Counted from the first letter of the stretch, positions 1 through 7,317 are shown. The stretch: 9,446 nt of DNA from Phycisphaerae bacterium (GCA_002684755.1 NYVS01000033.1:13513-22958); one strand, 5' to 3'. Program-made: numbers and translations. Notes: generated by a model not told the origin, from the sequence alone.

Positions 1-35
1 CCGCTCGCCCGAGTCGTTCGGCGAACGGCGGAAAC

Positions 36-108
36 GCCACCATAGCTCAGTTGGTAGAGCGAAGCTTTCGTAAAGCTTAGGTCACCGGTTCGAGTCCGGT
101 TGGTGGCT
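36..108 (+). tRNA. tRNA-Thr (anticodon CGU)
   Basis: This is a complete 73-nt cloverleaf that I folded by eye. The acceptor stem pairs GCCACCA (36-42) with TGGTGGC (101-107). The D stem is GCTC/GAGC (45-48 with 57-60) around AGTTGGTA. The anticodon stem is AAGCT/AGCTT (62-66 with 74-78) around the loop TTCGTAA, so the anticodon is CGT (69-71), which reads the threonine codon ACG. The variable loop is AGGTC, and the T arm is ACCGG-TTCGAGT-CCGGT (84-100). The discriminator base is T108, whereas A is usual in E. coli tRNA-Thr. The 3' CCA is not encoded and must be added after transcription. ACG is a common codon in this GC-rich DNA, so a dedicated CGU isoacceptor makes sense. Confidence 0.96.
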
Positions 109-118
109 CTCTTCGGAT

Positions 119-155
119 GCACGCCCGCGAACACCTTCGCGGGCGTGCTTTCATT
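119..155 (+). terminator. Rho-independent-type terminator after tRNA-Thr
   Basis: A perfect 13-bp hairpin begins 10 nt after the tRNA. GCACGCCCGCGAA (119-131) pairs with TTCGCGGGCGTGC (136-148) around the tetraloop CACC, followed by the short T-rich tail TTTCATT. It should end or trim the tRNA transcript. It also separates the tRNA from the oxidoreductase gene starting at 188, which therefore probably has its own promoter in the short stretch between, or depends on read-through. I see no convincing -35/-10 pair there. Confidence 0.85.
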
Positions 156-187
156 CCGCGGTCGGGGCCACGCACTACCATTCACGC

Positions 188-3157
188 ATGCGTCTGCCCA
201 TGTTCGATCCTGCACCGGATGACGGCGGAACCGATTCCGCCGGGCTCGCGGAGGTGCTCGCGGCGATCGACGCGAGCATCGAAGGCGACGTCCGCGGGGA
301 TCGACTGACCCGTGGTCTCTTCTCGACGGACGCGTCCCCGTACGCGATGACGCCGCTCGCGGTGGTGACGCCCCGAACCGCCGAGGATGTCGCGACGACG
401 ATCCGGATCTGCGCGGAACGTGCGGTGCCGGTGCTGCCCCGCGGTGGTGGCACCAGCCTCGCGGGGCAGACGGTGAACACCGCCGTGGTGCTGGACTTCA
501 CGCGGTTCATGAACCGCGTCCTCGAGATCGACGCGGAAGCGCGGGTCGCGCGGGTCCAGCCCGGCCTGGTGCTCGACGACTTCCGGCGGTCGCTCGAACC
601 GCACGGGCTCGCGTTCGGGCCCGATGTGTCCACGTCGACGCACGCGACGCTCGGAGGGATGATCGGCAACGCCTCCGCCGGTTCCCGGTCGCTGGTCCAC
701 GGCATGACCGACGAGCACGTGCTGGGTCTCGACGTGGTGCTTGCGGACGGATCGGAGAATCATCTCGGGATCGGAACCGCGTCGCGCGGGCCCGCGGTCG
801 ATGCGCTGCGTTCGGGTCTGCGTTCGATCGTCGAACCGCTGCGGGCGGAGATCGAAGCTCGATTCCCGCGGGTTCGACGGAACGTCGCGGGGTACCGGCT
901 GGACGACCTCCTCGGCATGTACGACCGAAGCGAGGCCGGGACGGACGATGCCGTGAATCTCGGTCGATTCCTCGCTGGAAGCGAGGGGTCGCTGGCGGTC
1001 ACCACCGCGGCGTCGGTCCGGCTGATCGATCCGCCGGGCGGACGATCGCTGCTGGTGCTGGCGTTCTCGGAAGTCGCCACCGCGTGCGCGGTGGTCGAGA
1101 CGCTGGTGGCGAGCGGGCCGGCGGCGGTCGAGTTGATGGACCGGCACATCATCGACGCGGCGGCGCGGCAGCCGATCTTCGCCGCCGACGTCGAGCTGCT
1201 GCCGACGCCGGGCGGCCGGCGGGCGGGTGCGGTCCTCTTCGTCGAGTACCACGCGGCGGACGTCGCGACCGCGGAGTCGATGGCCCGGGCGGGAATGATC
1301 GCGGCCGACGTCGCCGCGGACGCCGGTGTCATGGTGCGGGACGCCGTCACGCAGGCTCGGCTCTGGGCGGTGCGGACCACCGGGCTCGGCCTGATCTCGA
1401 AGGTGTCCGGCAGCGTCCAGCCGATGGCGGGTCTCGAGGACTGCGGCGTGCCGCTCGAACGGCTGGCGACCTTCCAGCCGGCGTTCGAGGCACTGATCCG
1501 GTCCCACGGCTGGGCTGGCGTGTTCTACGCCCACGCCTCGGTGGGGCTGCTTCACGTCCGTCCGAGGATCGACCTGGCGAGTCGGCCCGACCGCGAGGCG
1601 TTCCTTCGTCTGCGGGAGGAGACGTTGGAACTGGTGCTCGAGCACGGCGGGTCGATCTCCGGCGAGCACGGTGACGGCCGGATCCGGACCGATCTGGTGC
1701 ACCGGATGTACGGGCCCGCGATCGTGGAGGGATTCGCCGCGATCAAGGCGCTCTTCGATCCGTCGAATCTCCTCAATCCCGGCAACAAGATCATCGCCCG
1801 CGATCCGCTCGCGGATCTCCGATTCGATCGAGACGCGGGCACGGTCGATCCGGGCGACACCCACTTCGAATGGCCGGCCGGCGGTCCGCTCGCCGAAGCC
1901 CGGGCCTGCAATGGAAACGGGTTGTGTCGCCGCAGCGAGGGTGGGGCGATGTGTCCGAGCCATCGGGCGCTCCGAGAGGAACGACACTCCACCCGCGGGC
2001 GGGCCAACGCCCTGGGCCTCGCGCTCGACGGCCGGCTCGCCGAGGGCGGTGGGGACCAGCGGTCATCCGGCCTCGGCCGGGAGGACGTGCTCGAGACCCT
2101 CGATCTCTGTCTCTCCTGCAAGGCCTGTCGGCACGAGTGCCCGAGCAACGTCGACCTCTCGAAGTTGAAGTCCGAGTACCTCGCGCAATCCTACGACGCC
2201 GCCGGCCGGATTCCGTTTCGGACCCGTGTGCTGGGACGGGCGGGACTGCTCCTTCGCCGGGCCGCACGCACGCCCCGGCTCGCACGCCTGCTGGCGAGTC
2301 TGCCGGGCGGCACGACGCTCGCCGCCCGATTGCTCGGCCTCGACCCGACGCGGCCGCTCCCACGGCCGGCGCTCCGTGACCGTCGCGTCTTCTCGCCCAC
2401 CGTGAACGCCGAGGCGCCGGCGGTCGTCCTCCTCGGCGACTGTTTCAACGCCTCGTTGGAACCCGGCCATCTCCATGACGCGAGGCGGGTGCTCGACGCC
2501 TTCGGCTATCGGGTGATCTCGACGACGCTCGACGGCTGCTGCGGTCGGCCGCAGATCTCGGCGGGGCTGCTGCGCGACGCGCGCCGCCTCGTCGAACGGG
2601 CCGCGCCATCGCTTCATGCGACGATTCGAGAACACGACGCGGTGGCGGTGATCGCCCTGGAGCCGTCGTGTCTCTCCGCCCTTCGGGAGGAGTGGCGGGA
2701 ACTGCGGAGCGACGTGCCGGCCTCCACGACCGGGGCGATCGCCGATCGGGCGACGTCGATCGAATGCTTCCTCGACGCGGCGTGGGCCGATCATCCGAGA
2801 CGCCCGGGGATCCGGATCCCCGAGGGAACCACCGTGCATCCGCACTGCCACGCCAAGGTCGAACGCGAGGCGTTCCGCCGACTCTTCGATCGATTCGACG
2901 CGGTCGACGCCGTGGTGCTCGATTCAGGCTGCTGCGGCCTCGCCGGTTCCTTCGGGTACGTCGCGGAGCATGCCGGACTCTCCCGCCGGATCTTCGAGCA
3001 GTCGCTCGGTGACGCGGTCGTGGATCGGCGTGGCGGGCCGCTGGTCGCGCCGGGAACGAGCTGTCGACATCAATGCGACGACCTCGGGGACGTCCGGGCG
3101 GTTCATCCGATCAGTCTGCTCGCCGAAGGGTTGGAACGCCCGGTGGAAGGCGACTGA
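188..3157 (+). CDS. ydiJ: FAD-linked oxidase / 4Fe-4S / CCG-domain oxidoreductase, YdiJ-type (probable D-2-hydroxyacid dehydrogenase)
   Basis: A 989-residue protein with three joined parts. The N-terminal PCMH-type FAD-binding domain (about residues 45-270) has PRGGGTSLAGQ at 84-94 and GGMIGNASAGSRS at 156-168. A C-terminal FAD-oxidase cap domain follows, ending with the NPGNKI motif near 540. Next is a two-cluster ferredoxin-like domain: C574-x5-C580-x8-C589-P, and C641-x2-C644-x2-C647-x3-C651-P. Last are two CCG-type modules: CCG at 784-786, and HPHCHAK at 884-890 with CCG at 915-917. This order and length match E. coli YdiJ (about 1018 residues), a family linked to oxidation of D-2-hydroxyglutarate and related to D-lactate dehydrogenases and GlcD/GlcF. 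It would oxidise a D-2-hydroxyacid and pass electrons through Fe-S clusters to a membrane or soluble acceptor. No signal peptide is visible, so it is probably cytoplasmic. The start is the first in-frame ATG; it has no clear Shine-Dalgarno site, and ATG 200 is an alternative. All cluster cysteines are present. The family call is firm; the exact substrate is not. Confidence 0.9.
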   Translation: MRLPMFDPAPDDGGTDSAGLAEVLAAIDASIEGDVRGDRLTRGLFSTDASPYAMTPLAVVTPRTAEDVATTIRICAERAVPVLPRGGGTSLAGQTVNTAVVLDFTRFMNRVLEIDAEARVARVQPGLVLDDFRRSLEPHGLAFGPDVSTSTHATLGGMIGNASAGSRSLVHGMTDEHVLGLDVVLADGSENHLGIGTASRGPAVDALRSGLRSIVEPLRAEIEARFPRVRRNVAGYRLDDLLGMYDRSEAGTDDAVNLGRFLAGSEGSLAVTTAASVRLIDPPGGRSLLVLAFSEVATACAVVETLVASGPAAVELMDRHIIDAAARQPIFAADVELLPTPGGRRAGAVLFVEYHAADVATAESMARAGMIAADVAADAGVMVRDAVTQARLWAVRTTGLGLISKVSGSVQPMAGLEDCGVPLERLATFQPAFEALIRSHGWAGVFYAHASVGLLHVRPRIDLASRPDREAFLRLREETLELVLEHGGSISGEHGDGRIRTDLVHRMYGPAIVEGFAAIKALFDPSNLLNPGNKIIARDPLADLRFDRDAGTVDPGDTHFEWPAGGPLAEARACNGNGLCRRSEGGAMCPSHRALREERHSTRGRANALGLALDGRLAEGGGDQRSSGLGREDVLETLDLCLSCKACRHECPSNVDLSKLKSEYLAQSYDAAGRIPFRTRVLGRAGLLLRRAARTPRLARLLASLPGGTTLAARLLGLDPTRPLPRPALRDRRVFSPTVNAEAPAVVLLGDCFNASLEPGHLHDARRVLDAFGYRVISTTLDGCCGRPQISAGLLRDARRLVERAAPSLHATIREHDAVAVIALEPSCLSALREEWRELRSDVPASTTGAIADRATSIECFLDAAWADHPRRPGIRIPEGTTVHPHCHAKVEREAFRRLFDRFDAVDAVVLDSGCCGLAGSFGYVAEHAGLSRRIFEQSLGDAVVDRRGGPLVAPGTSCRHQCDDLGDVRAVHPISLLAEGLERPVEGD

Positions 3158-3167
3158 GTCGGCTCAG
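3154..3167. terminator. Small inverted repeat spanning the two convergent stop codons (possible weak bidirectional terminator)
   Basis: CTGAG (3154-3158), loop TCGG, CTCAG (3163-3167) forms a 5-bp hairpin readable on both strands. Its arms contain the TGA stop of the oxidoreductase (3155-3157) and the TGA stop of the membrane protein (3166-3164). It lacks a T tract on either side, so it is at best a weak terminator. Facing TGA codons contribute 3 bp of symmetry automatically, so only the outer pairs are informative. Confidence 0.25.
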
Positions 3168-3847
3168 CCCTCGATGGCGGCGAGCGCCGTCGCGGTTCGT
3201 CGTTCCATCCAGATCGTCAGTCCGCCGAGCACGCCGAAGAGCGCCGCGGCGCCGCCGCTGCAGACGGTTCCCAGCACGGGGCCGAAGGCCGACTCGAGCA
3301 CCGCGACCTCGTTCGCATCGATCACGAAGACGTCGGCGACCGCCTGGCTGGATTCGTTCTCGCCGAGCTGGAGATCGAAGGCGTACCTGCCGGCGTCGGG
3401 AAGCACCGCCGACCCCACCAGCACCGCGGCGGCCGATCGGCCGGGGCGGGACGACTGGAGGTTGGCGCGGTGCGTCGCCTCGACCTCCACGTCGATCGGA
3501 TCACCGGCCGCGTCGAGGATCGTCAATTCGAAGACGAGTTCGTTGGGGGCGAGGTGACGGGTCCCATCGAACTCGGTGTCGGTCAGATAGGAGATGAAGA
3601 CGCGGCCCGCCGGAAACTCGAAGACCCCGGTTCCCGGCGCGAGGAATCGATGGGGGATCTCGGTCTCCATGCGGCGGCGCATCTCGGCTCGCGTCGACTC
3701 GAGCTTCGTCCAGGAGACGTTGAAGGCGGCGACGATGGCACCGAGGGCGAGCACCGCGGCGATTCCCAGCAGGAAGCGACCGAGGCGCGGCCGACGCCCT
3801 CGGGCCATTCCGCGGGCGGAGACGAGTCGGGGTTCGGATTCAGTCAT
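3164..3847 (-). CDS. Two-helix membrane protein of unknown function, coupled to the mutarotase gene
   Basis: A 227-residue protein that I do not recognise. From the ATG at 3847 it has a basic N-terminal segment (residues 7-24, rich in Arg), a hydrophobic helix at about 25-43 (FLLGIAAVLALGAIVAAF), and a central soluble region of about 140 residues. That region alternates beta-like stretches (VFEFPAGRVFISYL, ELVFELTILDAAG, GRYAFDLQLGENE). A second hydrophobic segment lies at about 188-213, with a short charged tail. The Arg-rich N terminus predicts both ends in the cytoplasm and the beta-rich domain outside. The longer ATG at 3883 would add 12 mostly Arg residues inside the mutarotase gene. I prefer 3847 because it forms the stop/start overlap ATGACTGA with that gene and has GGAG about 10 nt upstream. 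The 8-nt overlap implies one mRNA and coupled translation. The topology could suit a sensor, a transport accessory or an envelope protein; none is supported by a motif. Confidence 0.75.
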   Translation of the reverse strand: MTESEPRLVSARGMARGRRPRLGRFLLGIAAVLALGAIVAAFNVSWTKLESTRAEMRRRMETEIPHRFLAPGTGVFEFPAGRVFISYLTDTEFDGTRHLAPNELVFELTILDAAGDPIDVEVEATHRANLQSSRPGRSAAAVLVGSAVLPDAGRYAFDLQLGENESSQAVADVFVIDANEVAVLESAFGPVLGTVCSGGAAALFGVLGGLTIWMERRTATALAAIEG

Positions 3848-4217
3848 CGGTCTGCGTCTCCGTCGTCGATCCCGCCGCGGCATCCTGCTCGAACACGAGG
3901 TCCATCGTCGTCCACCAGCCGCCGTCGTCGGGATCCGCGGTCGGAATCCGCCGCTGGTACGGCCGCATGAGGGCGTCCCACTCCCGACAGCGAGGGTCGT
4001 CGGTGTAGGACTGGTAGTCCCGGGCGGGATCGAAGTCGTCCTCGGCTTCGAAGACCATGAAGAGCCGAGGCCCGGTCCGCCAGATCCGCATGCCCCGGAC
4101 GCCGATCGATCGGAGCCCGCGGAGCACTTCGGGCCACACCGCGGCGTGGTGCCGTTCGTATTCCGCGATCCGGTCGGGATCGTCCACGAGATCGAGGGTC
4201 TGGGCGAAGGTCTTCAA
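3840..4217 (-). CDS. L-rhamnose/L-fucose mutarotase family protein (COG3254, RhaM-like)
   Basis: A 125-residue protein of the RhaM mutarotase fold, a dimeric alpha/beta-barrel enzyme that interconverts alpha and beta anomers of 6-deoxyhexoses. The diagnostic segment is EYERHHAAVWPEVL (19-32). It aligns with EYQRRHNPIWPEL of E. coli RhaM, placing Tyr20 and His24 on the active-site Tyr18 and His22. RLFMVFEAEDDF (51-62) and REWDALM (78-84) are also family-typical. RhaM is about 104 residues; the extra length is a polar C-terminal tail. I chose the TTG at 4217 because homologues begin at the K-T-F-A-Q-T-L-D-L strand and GGAG lies 6 nt upstream. The ATG at 4274 would add 19 non-conserved residues and leave only 6 nt to the divergent gene. 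The divergent neighbour is a fucokinase/GDP-fucose pyrophosphorylase, so L-fucose is the more likely substrate than L-rhamnose. The family call is firm; the sugar is inferred from context. Confidence 0.88.
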   Translation of the reverse strand: MKTFAQTLDLVDDPDRIAEYERHHAAVWPEVLRGLRSIGVRGMRIWRTGPRLFMVFEAEDDFDPARDYQSYTDDPRCREWDALMRPYQRRIPTADPDDGGWWTTMDLVFEQDAAAGSTTETQTDD

Positions 4218-4280
4218 AGGAGTCTCCGAAGACGCAGCATACGAGCGTGAACGCGGGGAGGTCGCCGGTACCATCGAGGA
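4218..4280. promoter_or_regulatory. 63-nt divergent intergenic region between mutarotase and fkp genes
   Basis: This short gap must hold the start signals for both the mutarotase operon (leftward) and the fucokinase/pyrophosphorylase gene (rightward), unless promoters lie inside the flanking genes. On the minus strand it contains the GGAG ribosome site (4227-4224) and a TATGCT hexamer (4241-4236) that could be a weak -10 without a good -35. On the plus strand a GGGGAGG run (4255-4261) lies 19 nt before ATG 4281, too far for a normal ribosome site; GAGGA directly abuts the ATG. I find no clear palindromic operator. Confidence 0.4.
4224..4227 (-). promoter_or_regulatory. Shine-Dalgarno site supporting a TTG start
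   Basis: GGAG on the minus strand, separated by 6 nt (ACTCCT) from the TTG codon at 4217-4215. It decides the start of the mutarotase gene in favour of TTG over the ATG 57 nt upstream. Confidence 0.6.
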
Positions 4281-7200
4281 ATGAGTGATGATCGAGATCA
4301 TGATGCCGTCGGTCCGGGAACCGTCGCCGATCGATTCGACCTGCTGGTCCTGACCGCCTCCGATCCTCGACAGGCGGCGATCTACGAGCGGTCGGTGGGG
4401 CGGCTCGTCGAGTGCGGCGTCCTCCCGGTCGACGACCTCCTCGTGGTCCCCGACCCGGGCGGACGGCGCGTCGGTTCCGGCGGCGCGACGCTCGAGGCCG
4501 CCGCGATGGCCGCCATGCATCTCCATGGTCGGAGTGCGGGCCGATCGCTCCGGGCCATCTTCCGAGACCGCCGGGTGCTGGTCGTCCACTCCGGCGGCGA
4601 GACCCGCCGCCTTCCCGCGTTCGCCGGTCTGGGCAAGATCCTCCTTCCGCTTCCGGAGGTCGGTCCGCTCGGGGGATCGCTCACCATGCTGGAAGCGATC
4701 GTCGCCGAGTCCGTGGCGCTTCCCGGTCCGCGGGACGGGCAGTTCATGGTGGTGACGGGCGACGCGGTGGTTCCGCTCCGGTCGACCGAGAACGTCCATC
4801 TGGATCGGCCCGGGATCACCGGGGTGGCCCAGCGTGCGACGCTCGAACGTGGAGGAAGGCACGGTGTCTACGTCGCGGACGACGCGGGGCGACTGCTCGA
4901 CATGCTCCAGAAGCCGGAGCCCGACGAGGTCCGGCGGGCCGGAGGGATCCTGGCCGGCGTGGGTGACCAGGGGGACGAGGAACTGCTCGTCGACACCGGC
5001 GTGCTCTCGTTCGATCCGACCTCGATCGCGCGGTGGCTCGAGGCGGCGGGCGTCGACGCGAGCAGCATGGAATCCGACTCGACCGGGCCGACGGTGGGGG
5101 CCGGCCTGCTCGCGGCGATCCGCGCGGGTGAGACGGGGTCGGTCGAGCTGTATCACGAACTCCTGAAGGCGATGCCCACCGTCTTGTCGGCGGCGGACTT
5201 CGATGCGTTGGTGGAGGATCCGACCCGCCCGGCGCGGGCGAAGACGCTGCTCGACTGGCGTTCGAAGGTGATCGGCATGCCCTTCCACGTCGATGTGGCG
5301 GACTCCGATCCCTTCCTGCACCCGGGCACGACCTCCGAGTTCATCGACCTCGTCTCCGCGGGCGTCGATGCGACCGGGCCGATTCGACTCGACTCCCACC
5401 GTGCGGAGATCATCGCGGCCCGCGACAGCGTCGTCGAGGCATCGACGTTCGACGGGGCGGACGTGACGCTGCGCGGTCGAAACCTGGTGAGCGGTGTTCC
5501 AGCGATCCGGGATCTCGAGATGGACGTCCCCGGTGGGGGCTGCGTGTTTCTGATTCCGGTGGACGATGACGGGCGATCCCGATGGATCGCGATCGCCCAT
5601 CACGAACACGACGACTTCAAGACGCGAATCCTCGATCAGGGAACGTTCGGCGGGCGACCGATGGAGCATCCGTCGGTGCGGCAGCGACTGGAATCGATTT
5701 CCGGGCGGCCGCTCGAGATCGAACACACCCTCCGCGAGGTGCCGCTCTGGTCGGTCGGGACCGCGGCCGGAAGTCTTCGACACGCGATGGCGGTGCTTCG
5801 CGGCGATGCGGTCGGTCGCGGCGCGCGGATCTCCTTCGCGGATGCCCTCGGGATGCTCGATCCGGATCGACTGCTCGACCATCGCGATCGTCTTCGTGCG
5901 GACGCCATCGAGCGATCCGCGATCTCGATCCTCCGTGATCGCGTCGACCTGTCCGCCGATGCGCTCGCGTCGTTGGTGACGCCGCGACAGGCGGGACGGA
6001 TCGCCGACGCGATCGAACGGGCGGTGCCGGCGCTCGCGGCGGACGCCGCTTCCGCGCGGCTCGCCGCGGCGGGGCACCGGTTCGCGATCCGGGCGGGGCG
6101 TCGATCCGCGGGCCGCGGCATGCGCACGGCGTTGGAGATCGTGGGCCGTTCGGTCGCGGGGCCGGTCGAACCGAGTTCCGACGCGAACACCGCGATCGTC
6201 CTCCGCGACCAGGCGGTCTGGGCGGCTTCGCCGGTTCGAATCGACTTCGCCGGTGGCTGGAGCGACACGCCGCCGATCTGCAGCGATCTCGGTGGCACGG
6301 TGGTGAACGCCGCGGTGCTCCTGCACGGCAAGCAGCCGATCCAGGCGATGGCGAAGATCGTCGACGAGCCGGTGATCAACGTGCACAGCGTGGATCTCGG
6401 TCGAAGCCGAACGTTCACCACCACGCGTTCGCTGCTCGCGCCGGCCGATCCATCGGACTGGACGACGCTTCCGCGGGTCGCGCTCCAGCTCGCGGGGATC
6501 GTTCCCGCGGATCCGCGGGCGTCGCTTCGACGCCGACTCGAACGCTTCGGCGGCGGGATCGTGCTCACGCTCTATTCCGCGGTGCCCAAGGGATCCGGAC
6601 TCGGGACCTCGTCCATCCTCGGGGCGACGGTGCTCGCCTGTCTTCGTCGGCTCGTCGATCCGATCGAAGATCCGGCGTGGGTCGTCGAACGGACGAGTCT
6701 GCTCGAACAGATGATGACCACCCGCGGCGGATGGCAGGATCAGGTCGGCGGGGTGTACGGCGGAGTCAAGATCACGCGGACCTCGCCCGGGCCGGTGCAG
6801 CGGCCGCAGGTCGAGCCGCTCGTGCCGCCGTCCGGATTCCTCGAAGCGATCGAAGCGCGATCGGTGCTCGTCTACTCGGGGGAGAAGCGGCTCGCCCGCG
6901 ACATCCTCGAAAAGGTCCTCGGCCGGTACCTGGCGCGAGAACCGCAGGCCCTCCGGATCGTCGATCGGCTCAAGCGAGGCGCCGAGGCGATGGCGACGGC
7001 GATCCGCGACGGTGACGCGGATCGGTTCTGCGACGGCGTCGCCGAGTACTGGGCCCTCAAGCGGGCGTTCGATCCGGCGGCGACCAACGATCGGGTCGAG
7101 GCGATCGCCGCGGCGCACGCGGGGGATGTCGCGGCCTGGGAGCTTCCCGGTGCGGGCGGCGGTGGATTCGTCCTGATGCTCGCCCGGGACGACGCGGCGG

Positions 7201-7304
7201 CGACGCGGATCCGGAACCGGGTCGACCGGCATCCGGCCAACGAACTCGTCCGGCGTTTTCCGCTCGAGATCGACCGGGAAGGCCTGCGGGTCACGGTGCT
7301 CTGA
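4281..7304 (+). CDS. fkp: Bifunctional L-fucokinase / L-fucose-1-phosphate guanylyltransferase (GDP-L-fucose salvage)
   Basis: A 1007-residue cytoplasmic enzyme of the FKP type (Bacteroides fragilis Fkp about 949 residues, Arabidopsis FKGP about 1055). The N-terminal fucose-1-phosphate guanylyltransferase part shows RRVGSGGATL (62-71) and HSGGETRRLPAFAGLGK (103-119). These match the G-S-G-G-A-T and H-A-G-G-x-S-x-R-L-P motifs of that family. A central linker region (about 400-640) contains the LW-rich segment found before the kinase. The C-terminal GHMP kinase has motif 1 at 647-665 (WAASPVRIDFAGGWSDTPP), the ATP loop PKGSGLGTSS (769-778), RGGWQDQVGG near 814-824, and motif 3 PGAGGGGF (956-963). 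It would convert L-fucose + ATP to beta-L-fucose-1-phosphate, then with GTP to GDP-L-fucose, the donor for fucosylated glycans. All expected motifs are intact, with no frameshift. D-arabinose is a known alternative substrate of some relatives. It is divergent from a mutarotase that could supply the beta anomer. The ribosome site before ATG 4281 is poor. Confidence 0.93.
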   Translation: MSDDRDHDAVGPGTVADRFDLLVLTASDPRQAAIYERSVGRLVECGVLPVDDLLVVPDPGGRRVGSGGATLEAAAMAAMHLHGRSAGRSLRAIFRDRRVLVVHSGGETRRLPAFAGLGKILLPLPEVGPLGGSLTMLEAIVAESVALPGPRDGQFMVVTGDAVVPLRSTENVHLDRPGITGVAQRATLERGGRHGVYVADDAGRLLDMLQKPEPDEVRRAGGILAGVGDQGDEELLVDTGVLSFDPTSIARWLEAAGVDASSMESDSTGPTVGAGLLAAIRAGETGSVELYHELLKAMPTVLSAADFDALVEDPTRPARAKTLLDWRSKVIGMPFHVDVADSDPFLHPGTTSEFIDLVSAGVDATGPIRLDSHRAEIIAARDSVVEASTFDGADVTLRGRNLVSGVPAIRDLEMDVPGGGCVFLIPVDDDGRSRWIAIAHHEHDDFKTRILDQGTFGGRPMEHPSVRQRLESISGRPLEIEHTLREVPLWSVGTAAGSLRHAMAVLRGDAVGRGARISFADALGMLDPDRLLDHRDRLRADAIERSAISILRDRVDLSADALASLVTPRQAGRIADAIERAVPALAADAASARLAAAGHRFAIRAGRRSAGRGMRTALEIVGRSVAGPVEPSSDANTAIVLRDQAVWAASPVRIDFAGGWSDTPPICSDLGGTVVNAAVLLHGKQPIQAMAKIVDEPVINVHSVDLGRSRTFTTTRSLLAPADPSDWTTLPRVALQLAGIVPADPRASLRRRLERFGGGIVLTLYSAVPKGSGLGTSSILGATVLACLRRLVDPIEDPAWVVERTSLLEQMMTTRGGWQDQVGGVYGGVKITRTSPGPVQRPQVEPLVPPSGFLEAIEARSVLVYSGEKRLARDILEKVLGRYLAREPQALRIVDRLKRGAEAMATAIRDGDADRFCDGVAEYWALKRAFDPAATNDRVEAIAAAHAGDVAAWELPGAGGGGFVLMLARDDAAATRIRNRVDRHPANELVRRFPLEIDREGLRVTVL

Positions 7305-7317
7305 TCGGGACGGTCAG
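7301..7317. terminator. Inverted repeat at the second convergent junction (possible weak terminator)
   Basis: CTGATC (7301-7306), loop GGGAC, GGTCAG (7312-7317) gives a 6-bp stem on the plus-strand RNA with one U-G pair; the minus-strand RNA would have an A-C mismatch instead. As at 3154-3167, the arms contain both facing TGA stops (7302-7304 and 7316-7314). There is no T tract. It is a weak candidate terminator for the fkp transcript only. Confidence 0.2.

Noticed and set aside
15..27. CGTTCGGCGAACG inverted repeat before the tRNA as a terminator or operator
   Set aside because: Only a 5-bp stem with a 3-nt loop and no T tract, and too close to the window edge to judge.
182..1987. 601-codon minus-strand open frame antisense to the oxidoreductase
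   Set aside because: Low-complexity, Arg-rich shadow of a well-supported plus-strand gene; no start signal or recognisable domain.
3848..3883. Extended N terminus of the membrane protein from ATG 3883
   Set aside because: It would add a run of mostly arginines inside the mutarotase gene. The overlapping ATGACTGA at 3847-3840 is a better supported start.
4218..7232. Very long open frame on the minus strand (over 1000 codons) antisense to fkp and in frame with the mutarotase
   Set aside because: Its translation is rich in Arg, Asp, Pro and His with no domain pattern, as expected for an antisense shadow of a GC-rich gene. Only the last 125 codons look like a protein family.
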